This document shows positions 35,913 to 44,736 of a stretch of 64,000 bases of DNA, piece after piece. Origin of the DNA: Diaphorobacter caeni. GTDB lineage: Bacteria; Pseudomonadota; Gammaproteobacteria; Burkholderiales; Burkholderiaceae_C. The stretch is taken from NCBI RefSeq assembly GCF_015354245.1, contig NZ_JADKYZ010000013.1, positions 1-64,000 on the forward strand, written 5' to 3'. Both the position numbers and the translations under genes were made by a program. A model generated the notes under the pieces. It had not been told where the DNA came from. It saw only the letters and a list, made by a program, of their open reading frames with translations, and did no database searches. How positions within the stretch are numbered: the first letter of the stretch is position 1; every line of letters starts with the position of its first letter.

Positions 35913-37235
35913 ATGACAGATTCCACACATCAGAACGGCGACCGCGAATTCGGCTTCGGCACGCGAGCCATCCACGCGGGCGCGCAGCCCGATCCCGTGA
36001 CCGGCGCGCGCGCCACGCCGATCCACCAGACCACCAGCTTCGTTTTCGACAACGCAGAGCACGCATCGAGCCTGTTCAATCTGCAGACCTTCGGCAACGT
36101 CTACAGCCGCATCAGCAACCCGACGGTCGCGGTGTTTGAGGAACGCATCGCGAGCCTTGAAAACGGCCGCGCCGCGATGGCCTGCGCGAGCGGCATGGCC
36201 GCGCAGATGGCGGCGCTGCTCGCGATTCTGAAAAATGGCGACCACATCGTCGCGGCCAGCACGCTGTACGGCGGCACGGTCGGCCAGCTCGGTGTGGGCT
36301 TTGCGCGCATGGGCATCACGACCACCTTCGTCGACCCTGCCGACCCCGACAATTTCACGCGCGCGATGCAGCCCAACACGCGCGCCGTCTACGCGGAGAC
36401 CATCGGCAATCCGCTCGTCAACGTGATCGACATCGCCGCGATTGCAAAAGTGGCCCACGCGCACGGCGTGCCGCTCGTGATCGACAACACCGTCGCCAGC
36501 CCGTACCTGTGCAACCCGCTCGCGTTCGGCGCGGACATCGTGGTGCACAGCGCCACCAAATACATCGGTGGCCACGGCACGACGATGGGCGGCGTGATCG
36601 TCGAGGGCGGAAAATTTCCATGGGACAATGGCAAGTTCCCCGAGATGGTGGAGCCCAGCCGCGCCTATCACGGCGTCAAGTTCTACGAGACCTTCGGCGA
36701 CTTCGGCTACACCATGAAGGCGCGCATGGAAGTCAACCGCACCTTTGGCGGCGTGCTCTCGCCGATGAACGCCTGGCAGCTGCTGCAGGGCGCGGAGACG
36801 CTGCATCTGCGCATGCGCGAGCACTGCCGCAACACGCTGAAGGTGGCGCAGTTTCTGCAGGCGCATCCGCTGGTCGCGTGGGTGAACTATCCGGGTCTTG
36901 CCGATTCGCCTTGGTTTGAATTGGCGAAAAAGCAGTTCCGCAGCGTGGACGGGCAACCGGGTGCCTCGGGCATTCTCACGTTCGGCGTGAAGGGCGGCGC
37001 GGCGGCGGGCGAGAAGTTCATCGACGCCTGCGAGTTCCTGAGCCATCTCGCCAACATCGGCGACGCGAAGACGCTGGTGATTCATCCGGCATCGACCACG
37101 CACCGGCAACTGACGCAAGAAGAGCTGCAGAAGGCAGGCGTGTCGCCCGACATGGTGCGGTTGTCGGTGGGCATCGAGGATGTGGAGGACATCCTCTGGG
37201 ACATTGATCAGGCGCTGACCCGATCACAGCGCTGA
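35913..37235 (+). CDS. metY: O-acetylhomoserine sulfhydrylase / aminocarboxypropyltransferase
   Basis: This 440-aa PLP enzyme of the Cys/Met-metabolism family makes homocysteine directly from O-acetylhomoserine and sulfide. The PLP lysine is K216 (SATKYIGGHGTTMGG) and the PLP-ring aspartate is D191 (IDNTVASPY). YSRISNPT and ENGRAAMACASGMAA are family signatures. The length and the insertion around FPWDNGKFPEM separate it from MetB/MetC (about 390 aa). It follows the CoA-binding gene by 18 bases. No SAM or other riboswitch is visible in the short leader. Confidence 0.93.
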   Translation: MTDSTHQNGDREFGFGTRAIHAGAQPDPVTGARATPIHQTTSFVFDNAEHASSLFNLQTFGNVYSRISNPTVAVFEERIASLENGRAAMACASGMAAQMAALLAILKNGDHIVAASTLYGGTVGQLGVGFARMGITTTFVDPADPDNFTRAMQPNTRAVYAETIGNPLVNVIDIAAIAKVAHAHGVPLVIDNTVASPYLCNPLAFGADIVVHSATKYIGGHGTTMGGVIVEGGKFPWDNGKFPEMVEPSRAYHGVKFYETFGDFGYTMKARMEVNRTFGGVLSPMNAWQLLQGAETLHLRMREHCRNTLKVAQFLQAHPLVAWVNYPGLADSPWFELAKKQFRSVDGQPGASGILTFGVKGGAAAGEKFIDACEFLSHLANIGDAKTLVIHPASTTHRQLTQEELQKAGVSPDMVRLSVGIEDVEDILWDIDQALTRSQR

Positions 37236-37262
37236 ACCGGCAAACCGCAGGAACACATCCGC

Positions 37263-37664
37263 ATGAACCCAGACAGCAGCCCCGTCGCACCAACGCTTCG
37301 CGTGGTGCACTCGATCACCGAATTGAATGTGCTCGACGCAGGCTGCATCGCCGTCAGCGGATCGCACGGTGGCCTGTCCGCCGCACGCTATGCGGTGGCG
37401 GCGCGGCCGCTGCTCAGCGTGTTCAATGATGCGGGGATTGGCAAGGACGACGCCGGCATCGCCGGCCTGGCGCTGCTGCAGCTGCATCAACTGGCGGCCT
37501 GCACCGTGAGCCACACCAGCGCGCGCATCGGCGATGCGCAGAGCACGCTGGAGGACGGCGTGATCCAGCATGTGAACGCGGCAGCGCGTGCGCTTGGAGC
37601 CGTTCCCGGCGAACCGTGCAGCGACTTCGTCCAGCGTCTGCGAAGCGTTCGCGCTCCCACCTGA
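37263..37664 (+). CDS. Conserved hypothetical protein
   Basis: This 133-aa cytosolic protein was not recognised as a named family. It has a short beta strand followed by a SGSHGGLSAARYAV loop and a C-terminal helical part with two cysteines. The SGSHGG loop resembles a phosphate- or nucleotide-contact turn, but this is only suggestive. It lies 27 bases after metY and probably ends that operon. The terminator-like stem at 37679-37709 has its U-tract only on the minus strand. Confidence 0.6.
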   Translation: MNPDSSPVAPTLRVVHSITELNVLDAGCIAVSGSHGGLSAARYAVAARPLLSVFNDAGIGKDDAGIAGLALLQLHQLAACTVSHTSARIGDAQSTLEDGVIQHVNAAARALGAVPGEPCSDFVQRLRSVRAPT

Positions 37665-37673
37665 CTTCTCAAT

Positions 37674-37709
37674 GAAAAAAGCCCGCCGTGCTCATCGCTC
37701 GGCGGGCTT
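37674..37709 (-). terminator. Terminator of the CsbD-like gene
   Basis: AAGCCCGCCG (37679-37688) pairs with CGGCGGGCTT (37700-37709). Read on the minus strand it is followed by TTTTTTC, a good intrinsic terminator 13 bases after the CsbD-like stop. On the plus strand there is no U-tract, so it would serve the metY operon only weakly. Confidence 0.85.
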
Positions 37710-37721
37710 GGTGTGCTGCAA

Positions 37722-37904
37722 TCACTTCTTCAAGGTTTTCTCGACCTTGTTGGCCAGATCCCCGGCGGCGGCTTCTGCCTTGCCCAGGTTCTTTTCAATG
37801 TTGCCTTCCACCTGCATCTTGGTGTTGCCCGTGACCTTGCCCACGGTTTCCTTGATCGCGCCCTTGGCTTCTTCCACGCGGCCGGTGACTTGTTCCTTCT
37901 TCAT
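37722..37904 (-). CDS. CsbD family stress-response protein
   Basis: This 60-aa, highly charged, amphipathic helical protein contains the CsbD-family segments VTGRVEEAKGAIKETVGKVTG and GNIEKNLGKAEAAAGDL. CsbD-like proteins are abundant general-stress proteins of unknown mechanism. AAAGGAG lies 7 bases before the ATG. The open frame continues upstream for 76 codons, but that part is not CsbD-like and is not likely translated. It is monocistronic, between a 205-base leader and its own terminator. Confidence 0.87.
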   Translation of the reverse strand: MKKEQVTGRVEEAKGAIKETVGKVTGNTKMQVEGNIEKNLGKAEAAAGDLANKVEKTLKK

Positions 37905-38109
37905 GTCGAGCTCCTTTGTCGAGTTGAATTCATTGTTGAATGAATGAGTTCCCACTGTGCCCCCACATCGGGGCCGGACGGATCGGAACAGATGCCTGCC
38001 TCGTGTCAGTGACCGGAGGACATGACTGTAGTCAAGACTTTCATGATCTGAATGCCGGTGCGCGGGGCATTCGCGCCCCATGGCCGTCACACCCTGCGAC
38101 AATCCCCGC

Positions 38110-39225
38110 ATGAGTTTTCCTTCCCTCTCCAACGACCAGTTCCTGCGTGCCTGCCGTCGTCAGGCCACCGACTACACCCCGCTGTGGCTGATGCGCCAGG
38201 CCGGCCGCTACCTGCCGGAGTACAAGGCGACGCGCGCCAAGGCAGGCAGCTTCATGGGTCTGGCCACCAATGTCGACTATGCGACCGAGGTGACGCTGCA
38301 GCCGCTGGAACGCTTCCCGCTCGACGCGGCGATTCTGTTTTCCGACATCCTGACCGTTCCTGACGCCATGGGCCTTGGCCTGTCGTTCGCCGAGGGCGAA
38401 GGCCCGCGCTTTGCCAAGGTCGTGCGCGACGAGGCCGCCGTGGCCGAGCTCGCCGTGCCGGACATGGACAAGCTGCGCTATGTGTTTGACGCCGTCACCA
38501 GCATCCGCCACGCGCTCAAGGGTCGCGTGCCGCTGATCGGCTTCTCGGGCAGCCCCTGGACGCTGGCCTGCTACATGGTCGAGGGCAAGGGCAGCGACGA
38601 CTACCGCACGGTCAAGTCACTGATGTATTCGCGCCCCGACCTGATGCACCGCATCCTCGAGATCAACGCGGACAGCGTGGCTGCGTACCTCAACGCCCAG
38701 ATCGACGCGGGCGCGCAGGCCGTGATGATCTTCGACAGCTGGGGCGGCGTGCTCGCCGACGGGGCATTTCAGGAGTTCAGCCTCAGCTACACCAAGCGCG
38801 TGCTCTCGCAATTGAAGCGCACCGGCGTGGACGGCACGGACGTGCCGCGCATCGTGTTCACCAAGGGCGGCGGCATCTGGCTTGACGACATGAAGCCGCT
38901 GGACTGCGAGGTGCTGGGTCTGGACTGGACCGCCAACCTCGGCAAGGCACGCGCCATCGTCGGCGACAGCAAGGCGCTGCAGGGCAACATCGACCCGAAC
39001 GTGCTGTTTGCGCCACCCGCGCAGATCGCCACGCAGGTCAAGGCGGTGCTCGAGAGCTTCGGCACGCCCCATGTGGACAAGTCCACCACCGGCCCGACGC
39101 ATATCTTCAATCTGGGCCACGGCATCAGCCAGTTCACGCCGCCGGAGCATGTCGCCGCGCTCGTGGAGGCCGTGCACGGCCATTCCCGCGCGATGCGCCA
39201 GTCCGCCCTCGCAAAGGCAGGCTGA
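38110..39225 (+). CDS. hemE: Uroporphyrinogen decarboxylase
   Basis: HemE removes four carboxylates from uroporphyrinogen III to give coproporphyrinogen III in heme synthesis. The 371-aa protein carries the [14 protein letters not shown] signature (R29 and R33 contact substrate carboxylates), the [12 protein letters not shown] segment with the catalytic aspartate, and the [16 protein letters not shown] motif. The start was chosen at MSFPSL; ten further codons are open upstream. It is monocistronic as seen here, with a stem-loop at 39239-39261 and a stronger terminator at 39358-39384. Confidence 0.95.
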   Translation: MSFPSLSNDQFLRACRRQATDYTPLWLMRQAGRYLPEYKATRAKAGSFMGLATNVDYATEVTLQPLERFPLDAAILFSDILTVPDAMGLGLSFAEGEGPRFAKVVRDEAAVAELAVPDMDKLRYVFDAVTSIRHALKGRVPLIGFSGSPWTLACYMVEGKGSDDYRTVKSLMYSRPDLMHRILEINADSVAAYLNAQIDAGAQAVMIFDSWGGVLADGAFQEFSLSYTKRVLSQLKRTGVDGTDVPRIVFTKGGGIWLDDMKPLDCEVLGLDWTANLGKARAIVGDSKALQGNIDPNVLFAPPAQIATQVKAVLESFGTPHVDKSTTGPTHIFNLGHGISQFTPPEHVAALVEAVHGHSRAMRQSALAKAG

Positions 39226-39923
39226 TTCCTGCCACAGAACCGGGCGCTTCGTGCGTCCGGTCATGTACTTATGCACAAATTTCGTGGTACGGAGTTTTAA
39301 AAACAACTTGTTGCACCAATCTGCACAGGCCCGGATGCCACCTTCGGATGACTTTTCAAGCTGTTGATTTTCAACAGCTTTTTTCTTTTCCAAGTCGCCT
39401 CGAAACCTCCCTCAATCGACGCCATAGCCACGCCCAGCAAGGGCCCAAGCTTCGATATCAACAAAGTTATCCACAGAAATTCGAAGTACGACTGCTTTTC
39501 CACCAAAAATCAACCACTTAGCGCTTAAATCGAAAGCAAAATCCCGATTCATCCGCGTCCGCTAGCACAGTTTTCAAGCTTCCACAGGCCTTGACATCGC
39601 AGTTGTGCACATGTTTGGGCGAGCGAGACGGGTTGCGCGAAGGGCCTCAACGCATCTGGACGCCATGCTTGCAACCCCATACAGACGCTTGATTTCATTG
39701 ATGTTTTTTGACTTCTCAATTGGTGTCAACGTGTATACGCAGCACCTGACAATTGAGCGCAATGGAAACCGCTCGCCAGTAGTTAACAAACTTATCCACA
39801 GAATTGACTTTCGATTGTGGAAAATCGGTGTTTCCACCATGGCGCCCCTGAAATGGCGCATGATCGACCCCTGCGATTCCGGACGGCGACCTCCCGCCGC
39901 CGCGCTCCCGCAATGACGGCCTC
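39226..39923. other. 698-bp spacer between hemE and priA with three DnaA boxes
   Basis: No gene is convincing here; the short open frames lack family features and the composition is AT-rich compared with the flanks. It contains three perfect TTATNCACA DnaA boxes, all on the plus strand: 39269-39277 (N=G), 39467-39475 and 39792-39800 (N=C). A one-mismatch box lies on the minus strand near 39814-39824. It also holds a weak stem after hemE (39239-39261) and a strong terminator (39358-39384). Confidence 0.75.
39358..39384 (+). terminator. Intrinsic terminator downstream of hemE
   Basis: AAGCTGTTGA (39358-39367) pairs perfectly with TCAACAGCTT (39371-39380) around a TTT loop, followed by TTTTC. 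It lies 133 bases past the hemE stop, so the transcript carries a long 3' tail, or a small RNA ends here. Confidence 0.85.
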
Positions 39924-42119
39924 ATGACCATCGAGACAGCAGACGACAACCCCTCCCTCGCCCCTGACACGCCCGCGCACCACGCGCTCTGGGTCGCGGT
40001 GGCCACGCCCGCGCACAGCAGCGTGTCGGAGCCGCTGTCCTACCTGAGCCCGGTGCAGCTCGTGCCGGGCACGCTGGTGCGCGTGCCGCTCGGTCGCCGC
40101 GAAGTCCTCGGCGTGGTCTGGGACGCCCCTGCGGGCAGCACGACCACCCTGCCTGAGGGCGTGCGGGCGCGCGCCATCACCGGGGTGCTGGGCGGCATCA
40201 CGCCATTGAACGAAAGCTGGCGACGGCTGACGGCCTTCACCGCGCGCTACTACCAGCGCGCCCTCGGCGAGGTGGCGCTGGCCGCCCTGCCTCCACAACT
40301 GCGCGACCTGACGCCCGAGCAGATGGCGCGGCGCATCAAGCGCAAGGCCAAGGCGGACAAGAGCGCCGACAGACACGCCGACCAGAGCGCGAACGAGTCC
40401 TCCGCGCCGCCATCGCTTCAGTTGTCCGACGAACAGTGGCAGGCCACCCGGCAGATCGCGAGCGAGCCCGGTCCGTTCCTGCTCTACGGCAGCACGGGCA
40501 GCGGCAAGACCGAGGTCTATCTGCACAGCGTGCAACAGGTGCTGGCCGCCAACCCGCAGGCCCAGGCGCTGGTGATGGTGCCGGAAATCAATCTCACGCC
40601 CCAGCTGGAAGCGCGTTTTCTCGAACGCTTTGCGCCCATCTACGGCGAATCGGCCGTGGTTTCCATGCACAGCGGCATGACGAACCCGCAGCGCCTCAAG
40701 AGCTGGCTGGCCGCGCACACGGGCGAGGCGCGCATCGTGCTCGGCACCCGCATGGCGGTGTTCGCGAGCATGCCGGGCCTCGCGCTCATCGTCGTGGACG
40801 AAGAACACGACGCCAGCTACAAGCAGCAGGAAGGCGCCCGCTACTCCGCCCGCGATCTGGCGGTGTGGCGCGCGCGCGAGCAGAACGCCAAGGTGATTCT
40901 GGGCAGCGCCACGCCATCGCTCGAGAGCTGGCACGCCAGCCGCCCACCGAGCGCACAGGACCCGCAGGGAGGGCGTTATCTGCGGCTCAACATGCCCAGC
41001 CGCATCGGTGCGGCCGAGCTGCCGCGCGTGCGTCTGGTCGACATGAGCCAGCAGCCACGCGGCGCGGTGTTCTCGCCGCCTCTGCTGCGGGCGATCACCG
41101 AGCGCGTCGAGCGCGGCGAGCAGTGCCTCGTGCTGCTCAACCGCAGAGGTTTCGCGCCGGTGCTGCATTGCAAGGACTGCGGCTGGAAGAGCGACTGCCC
41201 GCACTGCAGCGCGCATCAGGTGTTCCACAAGATCGACCGCACACTGCGCTGCCACCACTGCGGCTTCACCCAGCGCGTGCCCCATGCCTGCCCGAGCTGC
41301 GGCAATGTGGACATCTCGCCGATGGGGCGCGGCACCGAACAGCTCGAAGAACAGCTTGCCGCCCTGCTGCGCAACGTGATCACGCCCGAGCGCCGCGCCG
41401 CCCGCGTGGCGCGCATCGACGCCGACACCACCAAGGCCAAGGGCGCGCTGGAAGAGCAACTCGCCGCCGTGCACAGCGGCGAGGTCGACGTGCTCGTGGG
41501 CACGCAGATGGTCGCCAAGGGGCACGACTTTCGCCGCATCACGCTGGTGGCCGCCGTGCAGCCCGATGGCGCGCTGTTCTCAAGCGACTTCCGCGCGCCA
41601 GAGCGGCTGTTCGCGCTGCTCATGCAGGCCGCAGGCCGGGCCGGGCGCGACGCCCACTACGTCGCCGCGCAGGGTGGCAATCCGCCCGAGATGTGGATAC
41701 AGACCTGGCACGCCGAGCACAGTCTCTACGCCGCGCTGCGCAAACACGACTATCCGCGCTTCGCCTCCGAGCAGCTGCAGGAGCGCGCCGACGCGGGCAT
41801 GCCGCCCTTTGCCTATCAGGCGCTGGTGCGGGCGGATGCGCGCACCCAGGAGGCCGCGCAGGCTTTTCTGAACGCGGTGAGCGAGGCCGCGCGCGAGCGG
41901 CAGTTGCCCGGCATCGAGCACGTCTTTCTGTTCCCGCCCGTGCCGATGGCGGTGCAGCGCGTGGCCAATGTGGAGCGCGCCCAGATGCTCATCGAGAGCA
42001 CCAACCGCAGCGCGCTGCAGCACTTTCTCGCCGCGTGGCAAGAGGTCTTGCACGCCGCACGCCCGGAGCACAAGGCCGTGATCCGCTGGCTGGTCGATGT
42101 GGATCCGCAGGCCATCTGA
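39924..42119 (+). CDS. priA: Primosomal replication restart helicase PriA
   Basis: PriA recognises stalled forks and D-loops and reloads the replicative helicase. The 731-aa protein has an N-terminal DNA-binding domain (3'BD, about 1-110), a Walker A GSTGSGKT (189-196), a DEEH box (292-295), and eight zinc-binding cysteines at 416, 419, 425, 428, 443, 446, 456 and 459. A polar, lysine/aspartate-rich insertion lies at about 138-165 between the DNA-binding and helicase parts. It ends 19 bases from the stop of the convergent ankyrin-repeat gene. DnaA boxes lie in its upstream spacer. Confidence 0.95.
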   Translation: MTIETADDNPSLAPDTPAHHALWVAVATPAHSSVSEPLSYLSPVQLVPGTLVRVPLGRREVLGVVWDAPAGSTTTLPEGVRARAITGVLGGITPLNESWRRLTAFTARYYQRALGEVALAALPPQLRDLTPEQMARRIKRKAKADKSADRHADQSANESSAPPSLQLSDEQWQATRQIASEPGPFLLYGSTGSGKTEVYLHSVQQVLAANPQAQALVMVPEINLTPQLEARFLERFAPIYGESAVVSMHSGMTNPQRLKSWLAAHTGEARIVLGTRMAVFASMPGLALIVVDEEHDASYKQQEGARYSARDLAVWRAREQNAKVILGSATPSLESWHASRPPSAQDPQGGRYLRLNMPSRIGAAELPRVRLVDMSQQPRGAVFSPPLLRAITERVERGEQCLVLLNRRGFAPVLHCKDCGWKSDCPHCSAHQVFHKIDRTLRCHHCGFTQRVPHACPSCGNVDISPMGRGTEQLEEQLAALLRNVITPERRAARVARIDADTTKAKGALEEQLAAVHSGEVDVLVGTQMVAKGHDFRRITLVAAVQPDGALFSSDFRAPERLFALLMQAAGRAGRDAHYVAAQGGNPPEMWIQTWHAEHSLYAALRKHDYPRFASEQLQERADAGMPPFAYQALVRADARTQEAAQAFLNAVSEAARERQLPGIEHVFLFPPVPMAVQRVANVERAQMLIESTNRSALQHFLAAWQEVLHAARPEHKAVIRWLVDVDPQAI

Positions 42120-42138
42120 AAACCTTCAGCCACCCACC

Positions 42139-42969
42139 TCAGCGCAGCGCCTCGACCACGCGCGTCCACCCCATGCGCTGCGCCAGATCGAGCGCGCTGT
42201 CGCCCTGCGGCGTGCGCTGGTTGTGCGCATCCGCACCGAGCTGCCGCAGCACCTGGACAGGCGCCAGATTGCCCGCGAGCGCGTCGCGCTGCAGCAGCGT
42301 CCAGCCATCGTCCAGCACCGCGTTGACCATGTCGGGCTGCTGCTCCAAATCCGAGGCATAGCGCTCGCGCATGTTCTCGCTCATCGGGTGCTCCTTCTCG
42401 CGCACCTGCTTCAGCGCCTCATCAAACGGCAGCCCGCCGGGGGCGGCGGCCTTCTTCCAAAGGCGGCTCAGACCGCTGGGCGGTTTGGGCGCGGGCACTT
42501 CATACGGCGTGATGTTGCAGAGCGCAGGATCGGGAAACGGCTGCCCCCAGGCCGCGTCATGCTCGGCCCGCTCCGCCGGGGACATGGCCGCGCGGATCGC
42601 CTGCACGGTGAAGCCGCCGCAAAGCACGCCCGTGCTCGTGTACATCCAGTCCTCCAGATCGGCCAGCGGTGCAGACACATCCGCGCCGCTCTGCAGTTCG
42701 GGAATGAAATTCGCATCGTTGAGCAGCGAACCGCTCAGCATATGCCCGTCGAACTGCACGTCGCCCACCCACATGTGCTCCACCGCGGGCGCGCCCTGCG
42801 TGGCCTGCGCCTCAGCGCTCACCGCAAACGGCAGCTTGATGGCCGCGAACTCCAGCCCCGGAATGATGCGCCGATACTCCCAGGACAGCTCGCGCCAGAA
42901 AAAGGGAAAGCTCTGCTGCGCGCGCTGAATGGCTTGCCGCATGGCGGGATCCTGTCGTTCGACGGTCAT
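42139..42969 (-). CDS. DUF2314 and ankyrin-repeat protein
   Basis: This 276-aa cytosolic protein has a central DUF2314-like domain (about residues 60-130; HMWVGDVQFDGHMLSGSLLND) and two C-terminal ankyrin-like repeats (about 205-276; DDGWTLLQRDALAGNLAPVQVLRQLGA is spread over the first). The N-terminal part is aromatic-rich. DUF2314 and ankyrin repeats both occur among immunity and protein-interaction modules. It is the last gene of a minus-strand cluster with two SUKH-type genes and an M48 peptidase, separated from the next by 117 bases. Confidence 0.75.
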   Translation of the reverse strand: MTVERQDPAMRQAIQRAQQSFPFFWRELSWEYRRIIPGLEFAAIKLPFAVSAEAQATQGAPAVEHMWVGDVQFDGHMLSGSLLNDANFIPELQSGADVSAPLADLEDWMYTSTGVLCGGFTVQAIRAAMSPAERAEHDAAWGQPFPDPALCNITPYEVPAPKPPSGLSRLWKKAAAPGGLPFDEALKQVREKEHPMSENMRERYASDLEQQPDMVNAVLDDGWTLLQRDALAGNLAPVQVLRQLGADAHNQRTPQGDSALDLAQRMGWTRVVEALR

Positions 42970-43086
42970 GTCATAGCTCCTCGGGAAAATTTGAAATCAA
43001 ACTGAGATGCGCTGCCGATTGCCATGTGACTGCGATGCAAATGCGATGTCATTGCCATGCCATTGCGGCGAGATTGCGACAGCGAC

Positions 43087-43644
43087 TCAGCGCTTGGCGA
43101 TGCGCTGCATCATGTCCTGCTGGCGCTGGATGAGCTCCGTGATCTGCTCGGCATAGATCTCCAGAAGATCGCCCGTCAGAGGTGTCGGATCCTCAAAATC
43201 CAGGACCTCCACCATGACGCCTGCAGAGTCCATGCCCCAGACACGGTTGCCGTCCCCAACGATCTTCAACAGCGGAATCACCGTGGTCACTTCGTCTTCC
43301 ACGAGCCGCTTGTGCTGCGCCGAGATCGAGGCCCATTCCGGCAGGTCCGGCGCGTCGATACCCAACAGCACCAGCCCGCGCCAGAACGTCCATGCGGGGC
43401 CCACGGCGAACTCCTTGGCCTGCGGCCAGAATTCATCCCTTGCCATCACGCACAGACCGTTGTTGCGCTGACAGAACCCGGCAAACGCCGGTGGCAACGG
43501 AAAGCCGACGGACGCCTCCAGTGCCGCCACCGCCTGCGCACTGGGCGCCGGCGCCGCCACGACTTCAAAGCAGGTCGAATCGACCGGCTCCAGAATCTCC
43601 CAGATGCGAGCGTGAAAGGCCTCGGCCGAGATCGGTTGCGTCAT
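43087..43644 (-). CDS. SMI1/KNR4 (SUKH) family protein
   Basis: This 185-aa single-domain SUKH protein has an N-terminal helix, then EASVGFPLPPAFAGFCQRNNG, the typical SUKH segment, and a later WGMDSAGVMVEVLDFE strand pair. SUKH proteins are widespread as immunity proteins against polymorphic and contact-dependent toxins, often nuclease-type. No toxin or secretion gene adjoins it, so it may be an orphan immunity gene. It lies 63 bases after a second protein with a SUKH-like N terminus. Confidence 0.8.
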   Translation of the reverse strand: MTQPISAEAFHARIWEILEPVDSTCFEVVAAPAPSAQAVAALEASVGFPLPPAFAGFCQRNNGLCVMARDEFWPQAKEFAVGPAWTFWRGLVLLGIDAPDLPEWASISAQHKRLVEDEVTTVIPLLKIVGDGNRVWGMDSAGVMVEVLDFEDPTPLTGDLLEIYAEQITELIQRQQDMMQRIAKR

Positions 43645-43707
43645 GCACAGCCTCCTGACTTCCTGAAGAAAATGTCCGCCCAGTCGAATGTCGGACCTTG
43701 CAACGCA

Positions 43708-44694
43708 TCAGCACGCGTCGGCATAGGCCAGATGCGTGCCGCAATGCAGGCATTTGAACAGATAGGCCGTCAGATCACCCTCTCTGGTGATGAGCGGCAA
43801 CGTTGACTCGCTGCAACCGTCGTTCAGGACCGAGGCTTGGGCATCAGGAAATTGCTGAAGAGTATCCCACCCCACGGGGCCGATGAATGCCGCCGCATCT
43901 CCGCAATGCGTGAGCCAACGTTCCGTCTGCCAGGCGATGAATCCCGGCGTGCAGCGGTCCACTTCCTGCGCGACCGCAGGAGGAACGACACCTTCGATAT
44001 CGCCAGCGAACGAGGAGCCGTACTTGCGTGCTGCGCTACCGTCCGCAATGCACCAGGGGCACAGATGGGGAGGCTGCCTGCCCGGACCGTAAGGCTCACT
44101 CACGTAGACCCAGCCCGTTCGCATTTCGCAGCAAGGACAGACCAATGTATTGTTTTGCTCGATCGAACCACTCGCTACCGGATCGGGGTGATACCGAAAC
44201 ACCGGCAACTCACTGCGTGGCCTCAATCGCGACCCGGCGCCAGGTTCAGGTTGCCTGCCCAAAGCTGCCGGATCGACGGGCGTCGGCAGTGGCATGGCTT
44301 CGCCATTCTGTGACCACAGTGCGGCGCCCAATCGCTGCGGCTGCTCAGGATCAGGCAGCAGGATCAGCCGCTTGGCAGGAGACCACGCTCGCGCGACGAC
44401 CACTGCGCCCTGCGGCAGGTCGGCGCACTTGCGCAGTTGTTGCGTATGCCAGCCAATGTCTTCGGCGGTGCGCGAACGGCGCTTGCGGTCACTGCGATCA
44501 AGTACCGGTAAAAACCGCCAAGTATCCCGCGTTGCACCGAGCCGGTCATCAACTTCCCAACCGTTTTCGTCGGCAAGGCGACTGCGCAACCACTGCGGCA
44601 ATGACAGCCCGACCAACACCTCGCACGCGGCAATATCGTCCTGCGACGCTCCAGGCTGTCGGCGATTGCCGGGCTGCGCGCGGTTGTATCCCAT
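43708..44694 (-). CDS. CbrC (UPF0167) family protein with SUKH-like N-terminal domain
   Basis: This is a 328-aa two-part protein. Residues 1 to about 150 look SUKH-like (VGLSLPQWLRSRLADENGWE). Residues about 165-328 match the CbrC/UPF0167 domain: FRYHPDPVASGSIEQ, a CPCCEMRTG cysteine knuckle, CPWCIADGSAARKYG, and a terminal CLHCGTHLAYADAC pair. E. coli CbrC is associated with colicin E2 tolerance. The cysteine pairs suggest zinc binding. The fusion of a likely immunity fold to CbrC fits a toxin-tolerance role, but that is inference. It lies 42 bases after the M48 gene. Confidence 0.75.
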   Translation of the reverse strand: MGYNRAQPGNRRQPGASQDDIAACEVLVGLSLPQWLRSRLADENGWEVDDRLGATRDTWRFLPVLDRSDRKRRSRTAEDIGWHTQQLRKCADLPQGAVVVARAWSPAKRLILLPDPEQPQRLGAALWSQNGEAMPLPTPVDPAALGRQPEPGAGSRLRPRSELPVFRYHPDPVASGSIEQNNTLVCPCCEMRTGWVYVSEPYGPGRQPPHLCPWCIADGSAARKYGSSFAGDIEGVVPPAVAQEVDRCTPGFIAWQTERWLTHCGDAAAFIGPVGWDTLQQFPDAQASVLNDGCSESTLPLITREGDLTAYLFKCLHCGTHLAYADAC

Positions 44695-44736
44695 GGCTAG
44701 GCGGCCTCTCTCACAGCGAGCGGTGCAATCATCGCG

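Noticed and set aside
39226-39923. Replication origin oriC
   Set aside because: Three DnaA boxes are present, but dnaA, dnaN, rpmH and rnpA are absent, and a clear AT-rich unwinding repeat array was not seen. DnaA titration or priA regulation is a safer reading.
40436-42361. Long second open frame on the plus strand inside priA
   Set aside because: It overlaps priA in another frame. Its product is arginine/alanine-rich without motifs, and priA has its zinc cysteines and helicase boxes in the annotated frame.
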